From Weissella viridescens (GTDB lineage Bacteria; Bacillota; Bacilli; Lactobacillales; Lactobacillaceae), in the NCBI RefSeq assembly GCF_001437355.1, contig NZ_JQBM01000001.1, positions 124,001-188,000 of the forward strand: DNA of 64,000 nt, in the 5' to 3' direction. The translations under genes and the position numbers were made by a program. The notes beneath the pieces are model-generated. The model ran no database searches, had not been told where the DNA came from, and saw only the letters and a list, made by a program, of their open reading frames with translations. Shown here piece by piece: positions 47,580 to 59,304 of the stretch (position 1 is the stretch's first letter; each line of letters opens with the position of its first letter).

Positions 47580-48293
47580 TCAGCTAGCTATATTAATAGT
47601 ATCATCACTTTCATCCAGAATATATCTGTCAACTAATGCTGCAATGACTGATCCAACAAACGGCGCTGTTAGATATACCCACAAATTTTGCATAGCTAGT
47701 CCACCAGCGTAAATTGCTGGAAATAACGAACGGACTGGATTCATTGAAGCGCCAGTTAAGTTACCACCTACAAATACTAAGACGGCTATGGTTAGACCAA
47801 CTGCAATTGGTGATTGAATGGCGTACATATTCGTCTTTGCATGATTCAATACAAGAATCAATACCAAAAGAAATGTGGTTAAAACAACCTCGGTCAAAAA
47901 TGCGACTCCGCTCGAAATATTTGGGAATACAGTACTATTTAAATGGTTCTTAGCAATTTCTTGTGTCCAAATGCCACCAGTACCACGCAAAAATGATTTA
48001 TAGGTCATTACAACTAGTGTCTCACCAATTAAACCACCAATAAGCTGTGCGAGCACATATATGAACGCCTCTGTGGCTTCCATTCGCTTGGTTAAATACA
48101 TCATTAAGGTCACAGCTGGATTAAAATGTGCTCCGGACAGGGGCCCAAAGGCATAAATTAACACAGCCAATGCAAAACCCCAACCAATTGCTGGCCCAAC
48201 TAGATCGTTAAAGTTTCCAAAAATGACCAATCCTGTACCAAAATAGAGTAGAAGTGCGGTTCCAACCACTTCTCCAAATAATTTTTTCTTCAT
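47580..48293 (-). CDS. glpF: Glycerol uptake facilitator (aquaporin family)
   Basis: 237 residues, six transmembrane helices. Selectivity motifs HFNPAVTLMMY (NPA) and ASMNPVRS (NPV in place of the second NPA, a known variant). Last gene of the minus-strand operon. The ribosome site is weak (AGGG). Confidence 0.9.
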   Translation of the reverse strand: MKKKLFGEVVGTALLLYFGTGLVIFGNFNDLVGPAIGWGFALAVLIYAFGPLSGAHFNPAVTLMMYLTKRMEATEAFIYVLAQLIGGLIGETLVVMTYKSFLRGTGGIWTQEIAKNHLNSTVFPNISSGVAFLTEVVLTTFLLVLILVLNHAKTNMYAIQSPIAVGLTIAVLVFVGGNLTGASMNPVRSLFPAIYAGGLAMQNLWVYLTAPFVGSVIAALVDRYILDESDDTINIAS

Positions 48294-48305
48294 TACCCTA
48301 CACCA

Positions 48306-49079
48306 CTATCCTTCTGTGGCAGCATTAACCATTTTTAAGAATGCTGCTGGTTCCAACGATGCCCGACCAATCAATAGCCCATCAATATCTGGCAAATTCA
48401 AAATACTTTTTGCATTATCGGGGGTCACCGATCCGCCATACTGTATTCGAATTTTATCCGCTACATCTTGCGAAAATAAAATAGCTAGTGATTGACGAAT
48501 CACTCGACCAGAATGCTCGATAATTTCTGATGAGGGCGCCTCAGTTGCTCCAATAGCCCATGCTGGCTCGTACGCAATAACAATCCGATGCGCCGCCGAT
48601 TTTTCAACACCGGCTAAAGCTACGGCAATTTCCGTAAGTGGTGCCATCTCGACATCATCCGGGTTGTAACGAGTTGTGTCCTCTGCAATGGCGACAATCG
48701 GTGTTAATCCGTTACGTAAACTAGCCGACACCTTTAGACCAACAGAGCCGTTCGTTTCTTTAAACATCTTTCGACGTTCATAATGCCCAACAATTGATCC
48801 AGTAACACCGATATCCGCTAAGGCTGCCGGTGATGTTTCACCTGTATAGGATCCATCATCTGCCCAATGCACATTTTCCGCAAATACACCAATTGGTAAG
48901 CCTAATGATTCACTGTATTTCACCATTTCGTGCAAGTAGACATCTTGGGCTGCAACCCCGACTTGAACTTGCTTTACATTCGGCAGTTTCCCTTGAATTT
49001 CATGTAAAAATTCATAGACTTCATCAACTTTTTTATTTGTTTTCCAATTACCAATAATTAACGGGGTTCGTTTTGTCAT
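48306..49079 (-). CDS. Triose-phosphate isomerase paralog in the glycerol operon
   Basis: 257 residues, TIM barrel. Catalytic triad is present: N11 and K13 in GNWKTNKK, H99 in IVGHYERRKMF, E171 in AYEPAWAIGAT; phosphate loop QYGGSV. The usual GHSERR is GHYERR here and ENVHWADDG replaces the common QNVH block, so this is a divergent member, not the ordinary glycolytic TpiA. Between glpO and glpF it would sensibly move dihydroxyacetone phosphate into lower glycolysis, but a role on another 3- or 4-carbon ketose phosphate is possible. Overlaps glpO by 4 bases (ATGA). Confidence 0.85.
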   Translation of the reverse strand: MTKRTPLIIGNWKTNKKVDEVYEFLHEIQGKLPNVKQVQVGVAAQDVYLHEMVKYSESLGLPIGVFAENVHWADDGSYTGETSPAALADIGVTGSIVGHYERRKMFKETNGSVGLKVSASLRNGLTPIVAIAEDTTRYNPDDVEMAPLTEIAVALAGVEKSAAHRIVIAYEPAWAIGATEAPSSEIIEHSGRVIRQSLAILFSQDVADKIRIQYGGSVTPDNAKSILNLPDIDGLLIGRASLEPAAFLKMVNAATEG

Positions 49080-50886
49080 CGTCCTGCCTCTTTTTTTAGC
49101 GTCTTTAGTTGTGTTTCATCACGCAACCGTACATATTCCGCACGCATGATGGCTTTCGTCTCTGCCGACCATGTTAAGCATTTTGCCATTTCTTCAATAA
49201 CCGGTTCTTCTAATCGTTGTAGGTCTTCAGACTTGAAAAGCAAGTAGTTGGTTCTGCGTAGAAAGAAATCAATTGGCCGCAAAACAAATTCATGCTCAAT
49301 GGCATAATGAAGCGTACTCGTTTCTGTAATTGACAAATGTGGTGCACTCACCCCTATTGCAATGTACTTTGCAAGTTCTGGTGTATTCGATCCATACAAA
49401 TTAGCGAGTTCCAAAGCTTCAGATTCAAGAATACCCAATGACTCTAATTGTTCCGCATATCTATTAATTTCAGCGTCAACTTGATTAGGATTAAAATGTC
49501 CGCCTGATACAGGATAATTTGTTGAATCAATAAGCGTCACAGCCTGACTAAATTCATCTGATAAAGCTTTTTCAACAAACTTCATCGTATCTGATGCCAT
49601 CAGGCGATAATCGGTTAATTTTCCACCAGACACATTGATGATGCCATTTTCAACCTCAATTTTATATCCACGTGAAACGCTTGACGCGCTTTTTGCACCG
49701 CCAGATAAGTCTTGTAAAGCTTGATTAACTTTCTTCCGATCAACTTCATGGTCAAAGTATTGATTTATTGTGGTATCAAGTGCATGCAACGTGTCATCAG
49801 ATACATCTTTCTTTGTGGTGTTACCGTTATAATCTCCATTTCCAATTAATGGTCGAATTCCAGCCCAACTTGCCTGAACGTCTTCCAACGTAATCTTGGC
49901 TTTAGGAAAGCGCCGATTAATTGCAGTTAATAAATAATCAACATCCGGTTGTTCAACTTTTGGATGTGCATAGTCACCTGTGTAATCAGTATCAGTTGTT
50001 CCAAAGTAAGTTTTATCCGTTCTTGGAATCACAAATAACATACGTCCATCGTGAAACCCTGAATCAAAATACAACGTATTTGGTACAGGTAAACGATCTT
50101 TTTTTACGACCAAATGAACGCCCTTGGTTGGACGCATCGCATCAGTGGTTTGTTCATCAGCGATTTCAGTTACGCGATCATGCCAAGGACCGGCTGCATT
50201 GATAACTAACTTTCCTGTAATATCAAAGGTTTCGTCACGGAAGACATCATTAACTTGAACTTGCTTAAATGCACCCGCATCAACAATTTTTGTCGCTTTG
50301 ATATGACTTGCCACAACTGCCCCGTCCGTCACTGCTTGTTTAATATTTTCAATTGTCAAGCGCGCATCATTGTTTTGAAAATCCAGATAAATGGCTAGTC
50401 CCACCAGCCCCGTTTGATCTAGCATTGGCAAATAGTCAATTGCTTCCTCTGCAGATAACAACTTGTGGACATACGGACTATCTTTAGAAACTGCGGCTAA
50501 TTTATCATAGATTTCCATCGCAATTTCAGCACTCATTGGCGTGAAAGTGGCTTCAGGTTCGTCGTAGAGCGGCATCATCATATGCGAAGGACGTGGAATA
50601 TGTGGCGCAATCTTTTGTACACGGGCGCGCTCCCCAACCGTATCAGCTACAACATCAACATCGAACGTTTTTAGGTAGCGTATCCCACCATGGACTAACT
50701 TTGTTGACCGACTACTAGTTCCTTCAGAGAAATCTTGCATATCAATCAAGGCGGTTTTTAATCCCGATGCTGCCGCTTGAAGTGCAATACCAGCACCCGT
50801 AATACCGCCCCCAATAATCACCACATCGAAGACGGTTTCTTTCAATGTTTTAACTGCTTGCGTACGTTGCTTACTATTAAACTGCA

Positions 50887-50887
<1 letters not shown>
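49076..50887 (-). CDS. glpO: Glycerol-3-phosphate dehydrogenase/oxidase (GlpD/GlpO)
   Basis: 603 residues. FAD-binding VVIIGGGITGAGIALQAAASG at about 24-44, the RSTKLVHGGIRYLK phosphate-binding block, VINAAGPW, and the DAAO-like core. Oxidises glycerol 3-phosphate to dihydroxyacetone phosphate. The length near 605 matches oxygen-using GlpO of lactic acid bacteria, and not the roughly 500 to 555-residue GlpD, so H2O2 formation is likely but inferred. Starts on the glpK stop (TAATG overlap). Confidence 0.9.
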
Positions 50888-52976
<2,089 letters not shown>

Positions 52977-53016
52977 TAAAAAGCGCTGAAAGTAAAAAAT
53001 ACAATCAGCGCTTTTA
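52977..53016 (-). terminator. Terminator of mleS
   Basis: AAAAGCGCTGA / TCAGCGCTTTT stem, 15-base loop, followed on the minus strand by a T-rich stretch. Confidence 0.8.
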
Positions 53017-53028
53017 AAATATAATCTA

Positions 53029-54651
53029 TTAATATTCTGGAATCCATTCAGCATTCTTTACAGCTGCTTCAACGTCAGGCATTGACTTACGGTTGATTCC
53101 TTCGGCCACGGCTTCCTTTGCCACAGCAATCGCCACACGTTCTGACATCTCACGTAGACTTGATACTGGTGGCAATACTGGTGCACCTGATTGACTTGCA
53201 TCAACCATACCACCTAATGCATGGGCGGCAGCTGAAATCATGCCATCAGACAAAATACGTGCTTGTGAAACAATCGTTCCTAAACCAAGACCTGGATAGA
53301 CGAGCATATTATTGGCTTGCCCGATTTCAAAAGTGACACCACTATATGTCACTGGATCAACTGGAACCCCTGCTGCAACTAAGGCCTTACCATCAGACCA
53401 TTTAATAATGTCAGCAGGCATCGCTTCATGCAAACGCGTTGGATTTGAAAGTGGGAAAATCTTTGGGTGTGGTGTATTGGCAGTCATTTCTTCAACGATT
53501 TCCTTGGTAAACGAACCAGGATTGGTCGATGTCCCTACTAATACCGTTGGGTGGACAGCTTTAACAACTGCTTCCAAATTTGTTAGTGCTTCTGGATGCT
53601 CAAATTCTGCACGTGAACGGGCAAATGGACGCTGCTCATCAGTTAAGGTCTCATCATCATCGAACAACAACCCTTGTTTATCGACCATATAGAAACGTTG
53701 ACGCGCTTCTTCTTCAGAAAGCCCTTGTTGCATAAATTCAGCTAAGACACGGTTTGCGATTCCAGTTCCAGCGGAACCAGCACCATAGGTTAGATAAACT
53801 TGATCCTTGATGTCTTCACCAGTAATGGCGAGTGCACCAAGTACTGCTGCTGTGACAACAATCCCGGTTCCTTGAATATCATCATTAAAGGTTGGCCAGT
53901 CAGCTTTATACGTATTTAAAATCTTAGTTGCTGTTGAACGACCAAAGTCTTCAAAATGTAGGTACATTTCTGGGAACAATGATTGCGCTGTTTTAACAAA
54001 TTTATCTACAAAGTTAAAGAAAGTTTCACCACGCTCACGTGGTTGACGGTTACCAAGATAAGCTGGATCATCTAAAAGACTCTGACGATCGGTTCCAGCA
54101 TCGATAGAAACTGGAAGCACGTGGCTAGGGTCAATGCCGGCAGCAGCAGTGTAGACCATTAGCTTACCAACAGCAATATCAACACCTTGCACACCCCAAT
54201 CACCAATACCTAAGATTCCTTCGGCATCGGTAACCACAAGTAAGTCAATTTCACGGCCATCGGCTGCGTTTTCCAAAGTTGCCTGGATGTTTTCAGGATG
54301 GTTGATGTCTAAGAAAGCGGCATTCTGCGGGTTCACAAATAAAGCTGAGTAGTTTTCGATGGAGTCAGCAATTGTGGGATCATAGACAACCGGCATAAAT
54401 TCAGCCACATGCTTATCCAACAAATTAAAGAACAGCGTCCGGTTTTCGTTAAAAATTTGTGAAAGGTAAAGCCGCTTTTCCAAGTTTGTTGCTTTTGTTT
54501 GGTATTGTGCATAGGCTTGATTGGCCTGCTCATCAATACTTTGAACATGACTAGGAAGTAGTCCAACTAGCCCCAATTCTTCACGTTCAACTTCGGTGAA
54601 ACCAGTCCCTTTATTTAAAAATGGGTTATTTAATACTTCATATCCACGCAT
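53029..54651 (-). CDS. mleS: Malolactic enzyme (NAD-linked malate decarboxylating)
   Basis: Converts L-malate to L-lactate and CO2. 540 residues, the usual MleS length. Opening [50 protein letters not shown], the DIQGTGIVV divalent-metal motif, and [11 protein letters not shown] dinucleotide fold closely resemble lactococcal and oenococcal malolactic enzymes. Malic enzyme (MaeE type) is less likely. Start at 54651 with GGAGG 8 bases upstream; the frame is open to 54666. No malate permease (mleP) is adjacent. Confidence 0.93.
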   Translation of the reverse strand: MRGYEVLNNPFLNKGTGFTEVEREELGLVGLLPSHVQSIDEQANQAYAQYQTKATNLEKRLYLSQIFNENRTLFFNLLDKHVAEFMPVVYDPTIADSIENYSALFVNPQNAAFLDINHPENIQATLENAADGREIDLLVVTDAEGILGIGDWGVQGVDIAVGKLMVYTAAAGIDPSHVLPVSIDAGTDRQSLLDDPAYLGNRQPRERGETFFNFVDKFVKTAQSLFPEMYLHFEDFGRSTATKILNTYKADWPTFNDDIQGTGIVVTAAVLGALAITGEDIKDQVYLTYGAGSAGTGIANRVLAEFMQQGLSEEEARQRFYMVDKQGLLFDDDETLTDEQRPFARSRAEFEHPEALTNLEAVVKAVHPTVLVGTSTNPGSFTKEIVEEMTANTPHPKIFPLSNPTRLHEAMPADIIKWSDGKALVAAGVPVDPVTYSGVTFEIGQANNMLVYPGLGLGTIVSQARILSDGMISAAAHALGGMVDASQSGAPVLPPVSSLREMSERVAIAVAKEAVAEGINRKSMPDVEAAVKNAEWIPEY

Positions 54652-54732
54652 GCTTAATGCCTCCATAAATTATTTTTTATTTAATGTATATCCACATTGT
54701 AGTCGCCACCAAAAATTATAGTCAAACCTACA

Positions 54733-54741
54733 TGGTATAAT
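54733..54741 (+). promoter_or_regulatory. Extended -10 box of mleR
   Basis: TGGTATAAT, an extended -10. The mleS-mleR gap is about 120 bases. Confidence 0.5.
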
Positions 54742-54772
54742 AAGATATACTTATATGAAGCAGGTGCAGTCC

Positions 54773-55648
54773 ATGAACATGAATGATTTATCTTACTTTA
54801 TTGATTTAGCTGAAACACACTCATTTACAGCCGTCGCCAAGCACTTTGATATTAGTCAGCCCAGTGTGACGTATGCCATTAAACGACTCGAAGAACACTT
54901 TGAAGCCCAGTTAATCAACCGGGACCAATCGCATAAAACCATTTCGCTAACTCCCGCAGGTTCAACACTCTATTTGGCTGCACAAAAGATCGTCGCCGAA
55001 TATCATTTTGCCCAATCTGAAATCAAGCTGCAGACGCAGCAAAAATTGACGCTAGGACTGCCACCAATCATTGCTACCTACTACGCTCCGAAACTCAGTC
55101 ATTTACTACTTGAACATAATCTTTTAGAACATGTACAAACCATTGAAAATGGTAGTATCGATTTAATTAATAAGGTTAGTCTCGGTCAATTAGATATGGC
55201 CCTCATTGGTGCGCCTACACCACCTACCGGACTCCAAAATGTCCAATGTAAACAGATTAGTGCCTATCCCTTTGTACTCATTACTGCAGATCAGACCACT
55301 CCAGACCAACTCTCATTCAAAGAGTTAGACCAACAAAAATTTATCCTATTAAATGAAAGTTTTGTTCACAATTCAGTCTTTACCCAACTTAGTGAAAATA
55401 GTGGTGTGCACCCTTCTATTTCGTACCAAACGAGTAATCTTACCCTACTAAAGGATTTAGTTCGTCAACACGGTGGCATGAGTTTTATCACGACCCTCGC
55501 CCTAACCGATGCCGATCAAGATTTAAAGCAGATTAAACTAACTGACGTAGATTTACCAACTTTTAACATCTATGCTGTAAGTCGCATTCAAGAGCATGCC
55601 GACGCCATGACTCGTGAGCTTGAGGGACTTATTAACCATCTCGATTAA
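54773..55648 (+). CDS. mleR: LysR-family regulator of malolactic fermentation
   Basis: 291 residues. N-terminal winged HTH (MNDLSYFIDLAETHSFTAVAKHF, then SQPSVTYAIKRLEEHF), C-terminal periplasmic-binding-like effector domain. Divergent placement next to mleS is the classic mleR arrangement, where it activates mleS with malate. Identity by context, not by proven ortholog. Start at 54773 has AGGTG 6 bases upstream; the frame is open to 54755. Confidence 0.82.
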   Translation: MNMNDLSYFIDLAETHSFTAVAKHFDISQPSVTYAIKRLEEHFEAQLINRDQSHKTISLTPAGSTLYLAAQKIVAEYHFAQSEIKLQTQQKLTLGLPPIIATYYAPKLSHLLLEHNLLEHVQTIENGSIDLINKVSLGQLDMALIGAPTPPTGLQNVQCKQISAYPFVLITADQTTPDQLSFKELDQQKFILLNESFVHNSVFTQLSENSGVHPSISYQTSNLTLLKDLVRQHGGMSFITTLALTDADQDLKQIKLTDVDLPTFNIYAVSRIQEHADAMTRELEGLINHLD

Positions 55649-55688
55649 AAAGACGTCCAACTCTTAAAAGAGTCGGACGTCTTTTTAA
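55647..55688. terminator. Bidirectional terminator between mleR and pox
   Basis: AAAAAGACGTCC / GGACGTCTTTTT with inner ACTCT/AGAGT stem. Confidence 0.87.
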
Positions 55689-55717
55689 ATATCATAAGTA
55701 AAATTTATACGTAACCG

Positions 55718-57541
55718 TTAGAAACTGTACTTGTTATCACTATCATTTTCCTTGATATAACGTGATTCTAGTCCTTCAGCTTCAAGGAATTCACGAAGTG
55801 GTACAAGGTCTTCAGCTTCGTACTTTTCCTTGTACGCCTTAACAACATCATCACCATAAAGCTTTGGATCCACCTTCAATGTCTCAACCGGAATTGGACG
55901 GTCTTGGGTAATCTTAGCATCGACGACAACAACACGTCCTTGCTTATATTGAGTCACAGCTTCTTGCATGACTTCATCAATATCCTCAATTCGACGAACC
56001 GTTAACCCAACTGCCCCTTGAGCTTCAGCAATTTTAGCGTAATCAACATCAGTGAAATCAACTCCGAAGTTATATTCATTGGTATCTTCATACTTGTCTT
56101 TAATAAAGCCATACTCTGTATTTGTGAAGACAACGTTAATGACTGGTAAATTGTAACGGACATTTGTAACAACATCTGGATAAGTCATTGAGAAGGCACC
56201 GTCACCCATCAAATTCCAAACTTGGCGGTTTGGATAAGTCTTCTTGGCCCCGATACCACCTGGCAAGCCAATTCCCATTGTGGCAAACAATGGTGATGTA
56301 CGCCACATGTTCTTTGGCGTCATGTGCAAGTGACGTAGTGACAATTGCGTTACATTCCCAACATCAGTTGAGTAAATGGCATCTTCGTCTGCATACTTAT
56401 TGATGGCATTATAAACTTGGTAGGCTTGCAATGGTCCCTCAGTCTTATGCTCCAACTTGTCCATATACTCATGCCAGTTTTGTACGTTCTTGATATTAGC
56501 ATTCCACCAGGCTGATTCTTCAACAGGCGTTACCTTTTCCAAAATTGCATCAATTGCCTCACCAGCATCACCAAGGATGGCAACATCTGTTTCGTGACGC
56601 TTACCGAGCATAGCAGGATTGTTATCAATTTGGATAAACTTATCAACATTTCGGAAAGTTCCTTGTACTTCAGAGAATGGGAAGTTTGAACCAACGAATA
56701 ACACTGTATCCGCTTCAAGGACCATTTCATTAGCAGGCTTCCAGCCAACACGGAAAGTTGAACCAGTTAAACCTTCAAAGTCCCATTCGAAAGTTTCATA
56801 GTTCTTACCCGTTGTAATGACCGGAGCCTTAAGCTTGCGTGCTAAATCTTGAACAGCACTTCCATGCCCCATTGTCCCCACACCAGCATAAATAATTGGA
56901 CGCTTAGCTTGTTCAAGAAGATCAACAGCAGCATCAATTTCTGAATCCAGAACCGGAGCAGAACGATAGTTTTGGAAATCAGCTCCAGAAGAATAAAGTG
57001 GTGTTGAGTACAGTGATTCCTCGTCAACTTCAGCAAATCCAAAGTCAGTTGGTACTTCAAGGACTGCTACTCCACGCTTGGCGATTGCCGTACGGATGGC
57101 GTCATCAACCAAATGAGGTAATTGTTCTGGCGTTGCCACACGACGATTATAAACCGCAATATTTTCATACATTGGGTTTTGGTTCAATTCTTGGAAAGAA
57201 TCCATATTCAATTCACGCACTGGCTTTGAACCTAGAATGGCCAAAACAGGTACGTTATCCATGGCTGCATCATACAGACCGTTAATCAAGTGGGTTGCAC
57301 CAGGTCCACCAGAACCAATTGTCACACCCAGCTTACCGCCAAACTTCTTTTGCATTACGGCAGCCATCGCACCAACTTCTTCATGTTTAACTTGTAAAAA
57401 GTTAATCTTATTCTCTGGATTACCCATGGCATTCATAAACCCACTTAATGTTCCTGACGGAATCCCATAAATGGTTTCAACACCCCAACCTTCCATAACC
57501 TTTAACGCTGCTAATCCTGCTGAAATCTTCTTATCTGACAT
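55718..57541 (-). CDS. pox: Pyruvate oxidase
   Basis: TPP-, FAD- and Mg-dependent enzyme making acetyl phosphate, CO2 and H2O2 from pyruvate, phosphate and O2. 607 residues. Opening [21 protein letters not shown] with the N-terminal TPP-binding Glu in [11 protein letters not shown], and the C-terminal TPP motif from [22 protein letters not shown] to [11 protein letters not shown]. Length and motifs fit POX/SpxB and not acetolactate synthase. AAGGAGG lies 8 bases before the ATG. Strong promoter and cre upstream. Confidence 0.95.
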   Translation of the reverse strand: MSDKKISAGLAALKVMEGWGVETIYGIPSGTLSGFMNAMGNPENKINFLQVKHEEVGAMAAVMQKKFGGKLGVTIGSGGPGATHLINGLYDAAMDNVPVLAILGSKPVRELNMDSFQELNQNPMYENIAVYNRRVATPEQLPHLVDDAIRTAIAKRGVAVLEVPTDFGFAEVDEESLYSTPLYSSGADFQNYRSAPVLDSEIDAAVDLLEQAKRPIIYAGVGTMGHGSAVQDLARKLKAPVITTGKNYETFEWDFEGLTGSTFRVGWKPANEMVLEADTVLFVGSNFPFSEVQGTFRNVDKFIQIDNNPAMLGKRHETDVAILGDAGEAIDAILEKVTPVEESAWWNANIKNVQNWHEYMDKLEHKTEGPLQAYQVYNAINKYADEDAIYSTDVGNVTQLSLRHLHMTPKNMWRTSPLFATMGIGLPGGIGAKKTYPNRQVWNLMGDGAFSMTYPDVVTNVRYNLPVINVVFTNTEYGFIKDKYEDTNEYNFGVDFTDVDYAKIAEAQGAVGLTVRRIEDIDEVMQEAVTQYKQGRVVVVDAKITQDRPIPVETLKVDPKLYGDDVVKAYKEKYEAEDLVPLREFLEAEGLESRYIKENDSDNKYSF

Positions 57542-57568
57542 AAGTAAGCCTCCTTTGATGTAACGCTC

Positions 57569-57583
57569 CTGTAAGCGCTTTCT
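57569..57583 (-). promoter_or_regulatory. cre site of pox
   Basis: TGTAAGCGCTTTCT agrees with the cre consensus at all core positions (only the outermost base differs). It lies between the -10 box and the start codon, a roadblock position. Confidence 0.75.
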
Positions 57584-57590
57584 TTACTTT

Positions 57591-57619
57591 ATTGTAGCGG
57601 ATTGTCTGAGTCGTGTCAA
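57591..57619 (-). promoter_or_regulatory. Canonical sigma-A promoter of pox
   Basis: On the minus strand TTGACA (57614-57619), exactly 17 bases, TACAAT (57591-57596). Followed by the cre site. Confidence 0.85.
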
Positions 57620-57630
57620 GGAAAGTTGAC

Positions 57631-57780
57631 TTAGCATGTAATTTTCAATAAATCATCCGTTAATTGCTGCATTTTAGCAATATTAGTTTGGACATTATCG
57701 ATATAATAATAACTCTGTGTCCCTTTTTTAGTGTAGTTAATAATTCCAGCCTCCTTCAAAATATTTAAACCAATGAAACT
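57631..57780 (-). pseudogene. C-terminal fragment of an ArsR-like winged-helix regulator
   Basis: About 49 codons ending in a stop at 57631 read SFIGLNILKEAGIINY, then KKGTQSYYYID, then a helical tail TNIAKMQQLTDDLLKI. This matches the recognition-helix end and beta-wing (LKEAGLI...KEGxxxYY) of ArsR-type repressors. No ATG/GTG start with a ribosome site precedes it and the front half of the DNA-binding domain is missing; its 5' side is the terminator of the next gene. It therefore looks like the remains of a regulator gene, lying directly upstream of the pox -35 box. Confidence 0.55.
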
Positions 57781-57785
57781 AAAAC

Positions 57786-57817
57786 AAAAACCCTGATTTA
57801 ATCTTCATCAGGGTTTT
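57786..57817 (-). terminator. Terminator of the pyruvyltransferase-family gene
   Basis: On the minus strand CCCTGAT / ATCAGGG around the stop codon, then a T-rich run. Confidence 0.75.
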
Positions 57818-59177
57818 CAGTTGCAGTTTGCAGTTGCTTTTGGAGTTGTTCAATTTGTGCATGCAATTTATCATTTTCGTTTGTTAAGGCATGGTTTTTC
57901 TCTTGATTATGCTTGATTGCTGCTCTTAAACGCTTTTCTTTGATTAGATTAGCCGTAGTGCCTTCAGCTAGCCGTGATCGTCGTTCAACATCAGAAATTT
58001 GTTCTGATGAAGCCACCGCACGATATAGGTTCGACTGCTGTTCAAGTCGATCCGCGTATGTCATTTTAGGATCCTGTTCGATGGTCGGTTCCAAACCATT
58101 CTTTTTCAAAAACGTAATGAAGTTAGCGAAATTAGCCGCTTGCTTTCGTTCAGGCGCATGCATATCCAATTCTTGTAATAATGCTTCAGGCGACGGGTTT
58201 TCATCTAATCGTTCTGGCAAAACATAAGGTAACCCATGAAACTCAACAAGCTCTTGCATCCGCGCATCAATGGGAATCGTCACACTGGGTGTTCCGGCTA
58301 ACGTTGCTGCGACATTTCCATGGAAACGCGTTCCAATACTAAAATCCGCATGCTTCATTTCGTTAATCCAAGTCGGTGCATTTAAAAAGAATTGTGCTTC
58401 TCCACTCGCATACGCTGGGTCATGAATATTTGATGGGTAATGATTGATTGAAAACGTTGACCCACCACTATATAACAATTTAAACTCATCATACTCCTGT
58501 GGAATATAGCTAACATGTGCATAATCACGGTGTAAGTTGCTGATATAATCCATCGTTTTTTCTGGCGCACTCTTCGAAATATTAGTTTTAAATCGACTCG
58601 ATTGTAGACTGAAATCTGATCGTAGATCCCTAATTTTTAACTGAGGACCGAACGCGTACATTGAGGGGCAACCAATCACCACATGATCCTCACCCTGCTT
58701 GAATCCAAGATTATTCAGATATTGCGCCGTAATGTCACCACGCAGGCCCACTACACTAGACTTCTCCAAAACTGCAGCTACAAAATCACGTACAATATCA
58801 TCATATTCAAAATGTAAATCTGCTTCTGCAACACCATAGTCTGCTCTTACCCCCATACCGATGAGATAAACTGGTATTTTCAAAGCCCGAATAACATTTG
58901 TTAGTGCCTTTAACGTCGGCATAAAGTCTGGCCGGATTGCGTCGGCAAGGGCAATGATATAACCGTCATAATTTGTGTTAATGTCATCTACTTTGCTCAT
59001 GCTGACAACATATTCATCACTCTCAATCGTGACATCCGGACTCACTAAATTACGAAAAATACCGTAGGCATACAACATATTTCCTGAATTGGTGCCGATG
59101 AAGTCACGAGCAATTAAGTCACCCGGGGTTTTATATTCAAGCGGATGTAGTCCACTTCTCATGAGATATTTTTTCAT
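57798..59177 (-). CDS. Polysaccharide pyruvyl transferase family protein
   Basis: 459 residues. GT4/PS_pyruv_trans-like: TNSGNMLYAYGIFRNL near the start, VVGLRGDITAQYLNNLG, VIGCPSMYAFG, ADFSIGTRFHGNVAATLAGTPSVTIPID. The TRFHGNVAA block is the family hallmark. The last 70 residues (from about 385) are charged with heptads (LIKEKRLRAAIKHNQEKN, ENDKLHAQIEQLQKQL) and form a predicted coiled coil. The family puts ketal-pyruvate on surface polysaccharides from phosphoenolpyruvate; here the target is unknown. Start at 59177 with GGAG upstream (frame open to 59192). It has its own extended -10. Confidence 0.82.
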   Translation of the reverse strand: MKKYLMRSGLHPLEYKTPGDLIARDFIGTNSGNMLYAYGIFRNLVSPDVTIESDEYVVSMSKVDDINTNYDGYIIALADAIRPDFMPTLKALTNVIRALKIPVYLIGMGVRADYGVAEADLHFEYDDIVRDFVAAVLEKSSVVGLRGDITAQYLNNLGFKQGEDHVVIGCPSMYAFGPQLKIRDLRSDFSLQSSRFKTNISKSAPEKTMDYISNLHRDYAHVSYIPQEYDEFKLLYSGGSTFSINHYPSNIHDPAYASGEAQFFLNAPTWINEMKHADFSIGTRFHGNVAATLAGTPSVTIPIDARMQELVEFHGLPYVLPERLDENPSPEALLQELDMHAPERKQAANFANFITFLKKNGLEPTIEQDPKMTYADRLEQQSNLYRAVASSEQISDVERRSRLAEGTTANLIKEKRLRAAIKHNQEKNHALTNENDKLHAQIEQLQKQLQTATENPDED

Positions 59178-59240
59178 AGCCTGCATCTCCATTTTTCGCT
59201 CAAACGTTCATGAATTCAACTCAATAGGTAAACGTTGCAA

Positions 59241-59249
59241 AGTATACCA
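59241..59249 (-). promoter_or_regulatory. Extended -10 box of the pyruvyltransferase-family gene
   Basis: TGGTATACT on the minus strand, about 65 bases upstream of the start, just after the terminator of the gene before it. Confidence 0.5.
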
Positions 59250-59261
59250 CAATCGAAACAT

Positions 59262-59293
59262 CAAAAAAACAACCTTACCCGGAGATAAGATTG
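59262..59293 (-). terminator. Terminator after the 1155-residue gene
   Basis: CAATCTTA / TAAGGTTG with a G-T pair and seven T on the minus strand, just past the stop. Confidence 0.7.
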
Positions 59294-59304
59294 CCTTTGA
59301 TGTT

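Noticed and set aside
53118..53692. Plus-strand frames of 72 and 126 codons inside mleS
   Set aside because: Antisense shadows of a conserved enzyme; no motif.
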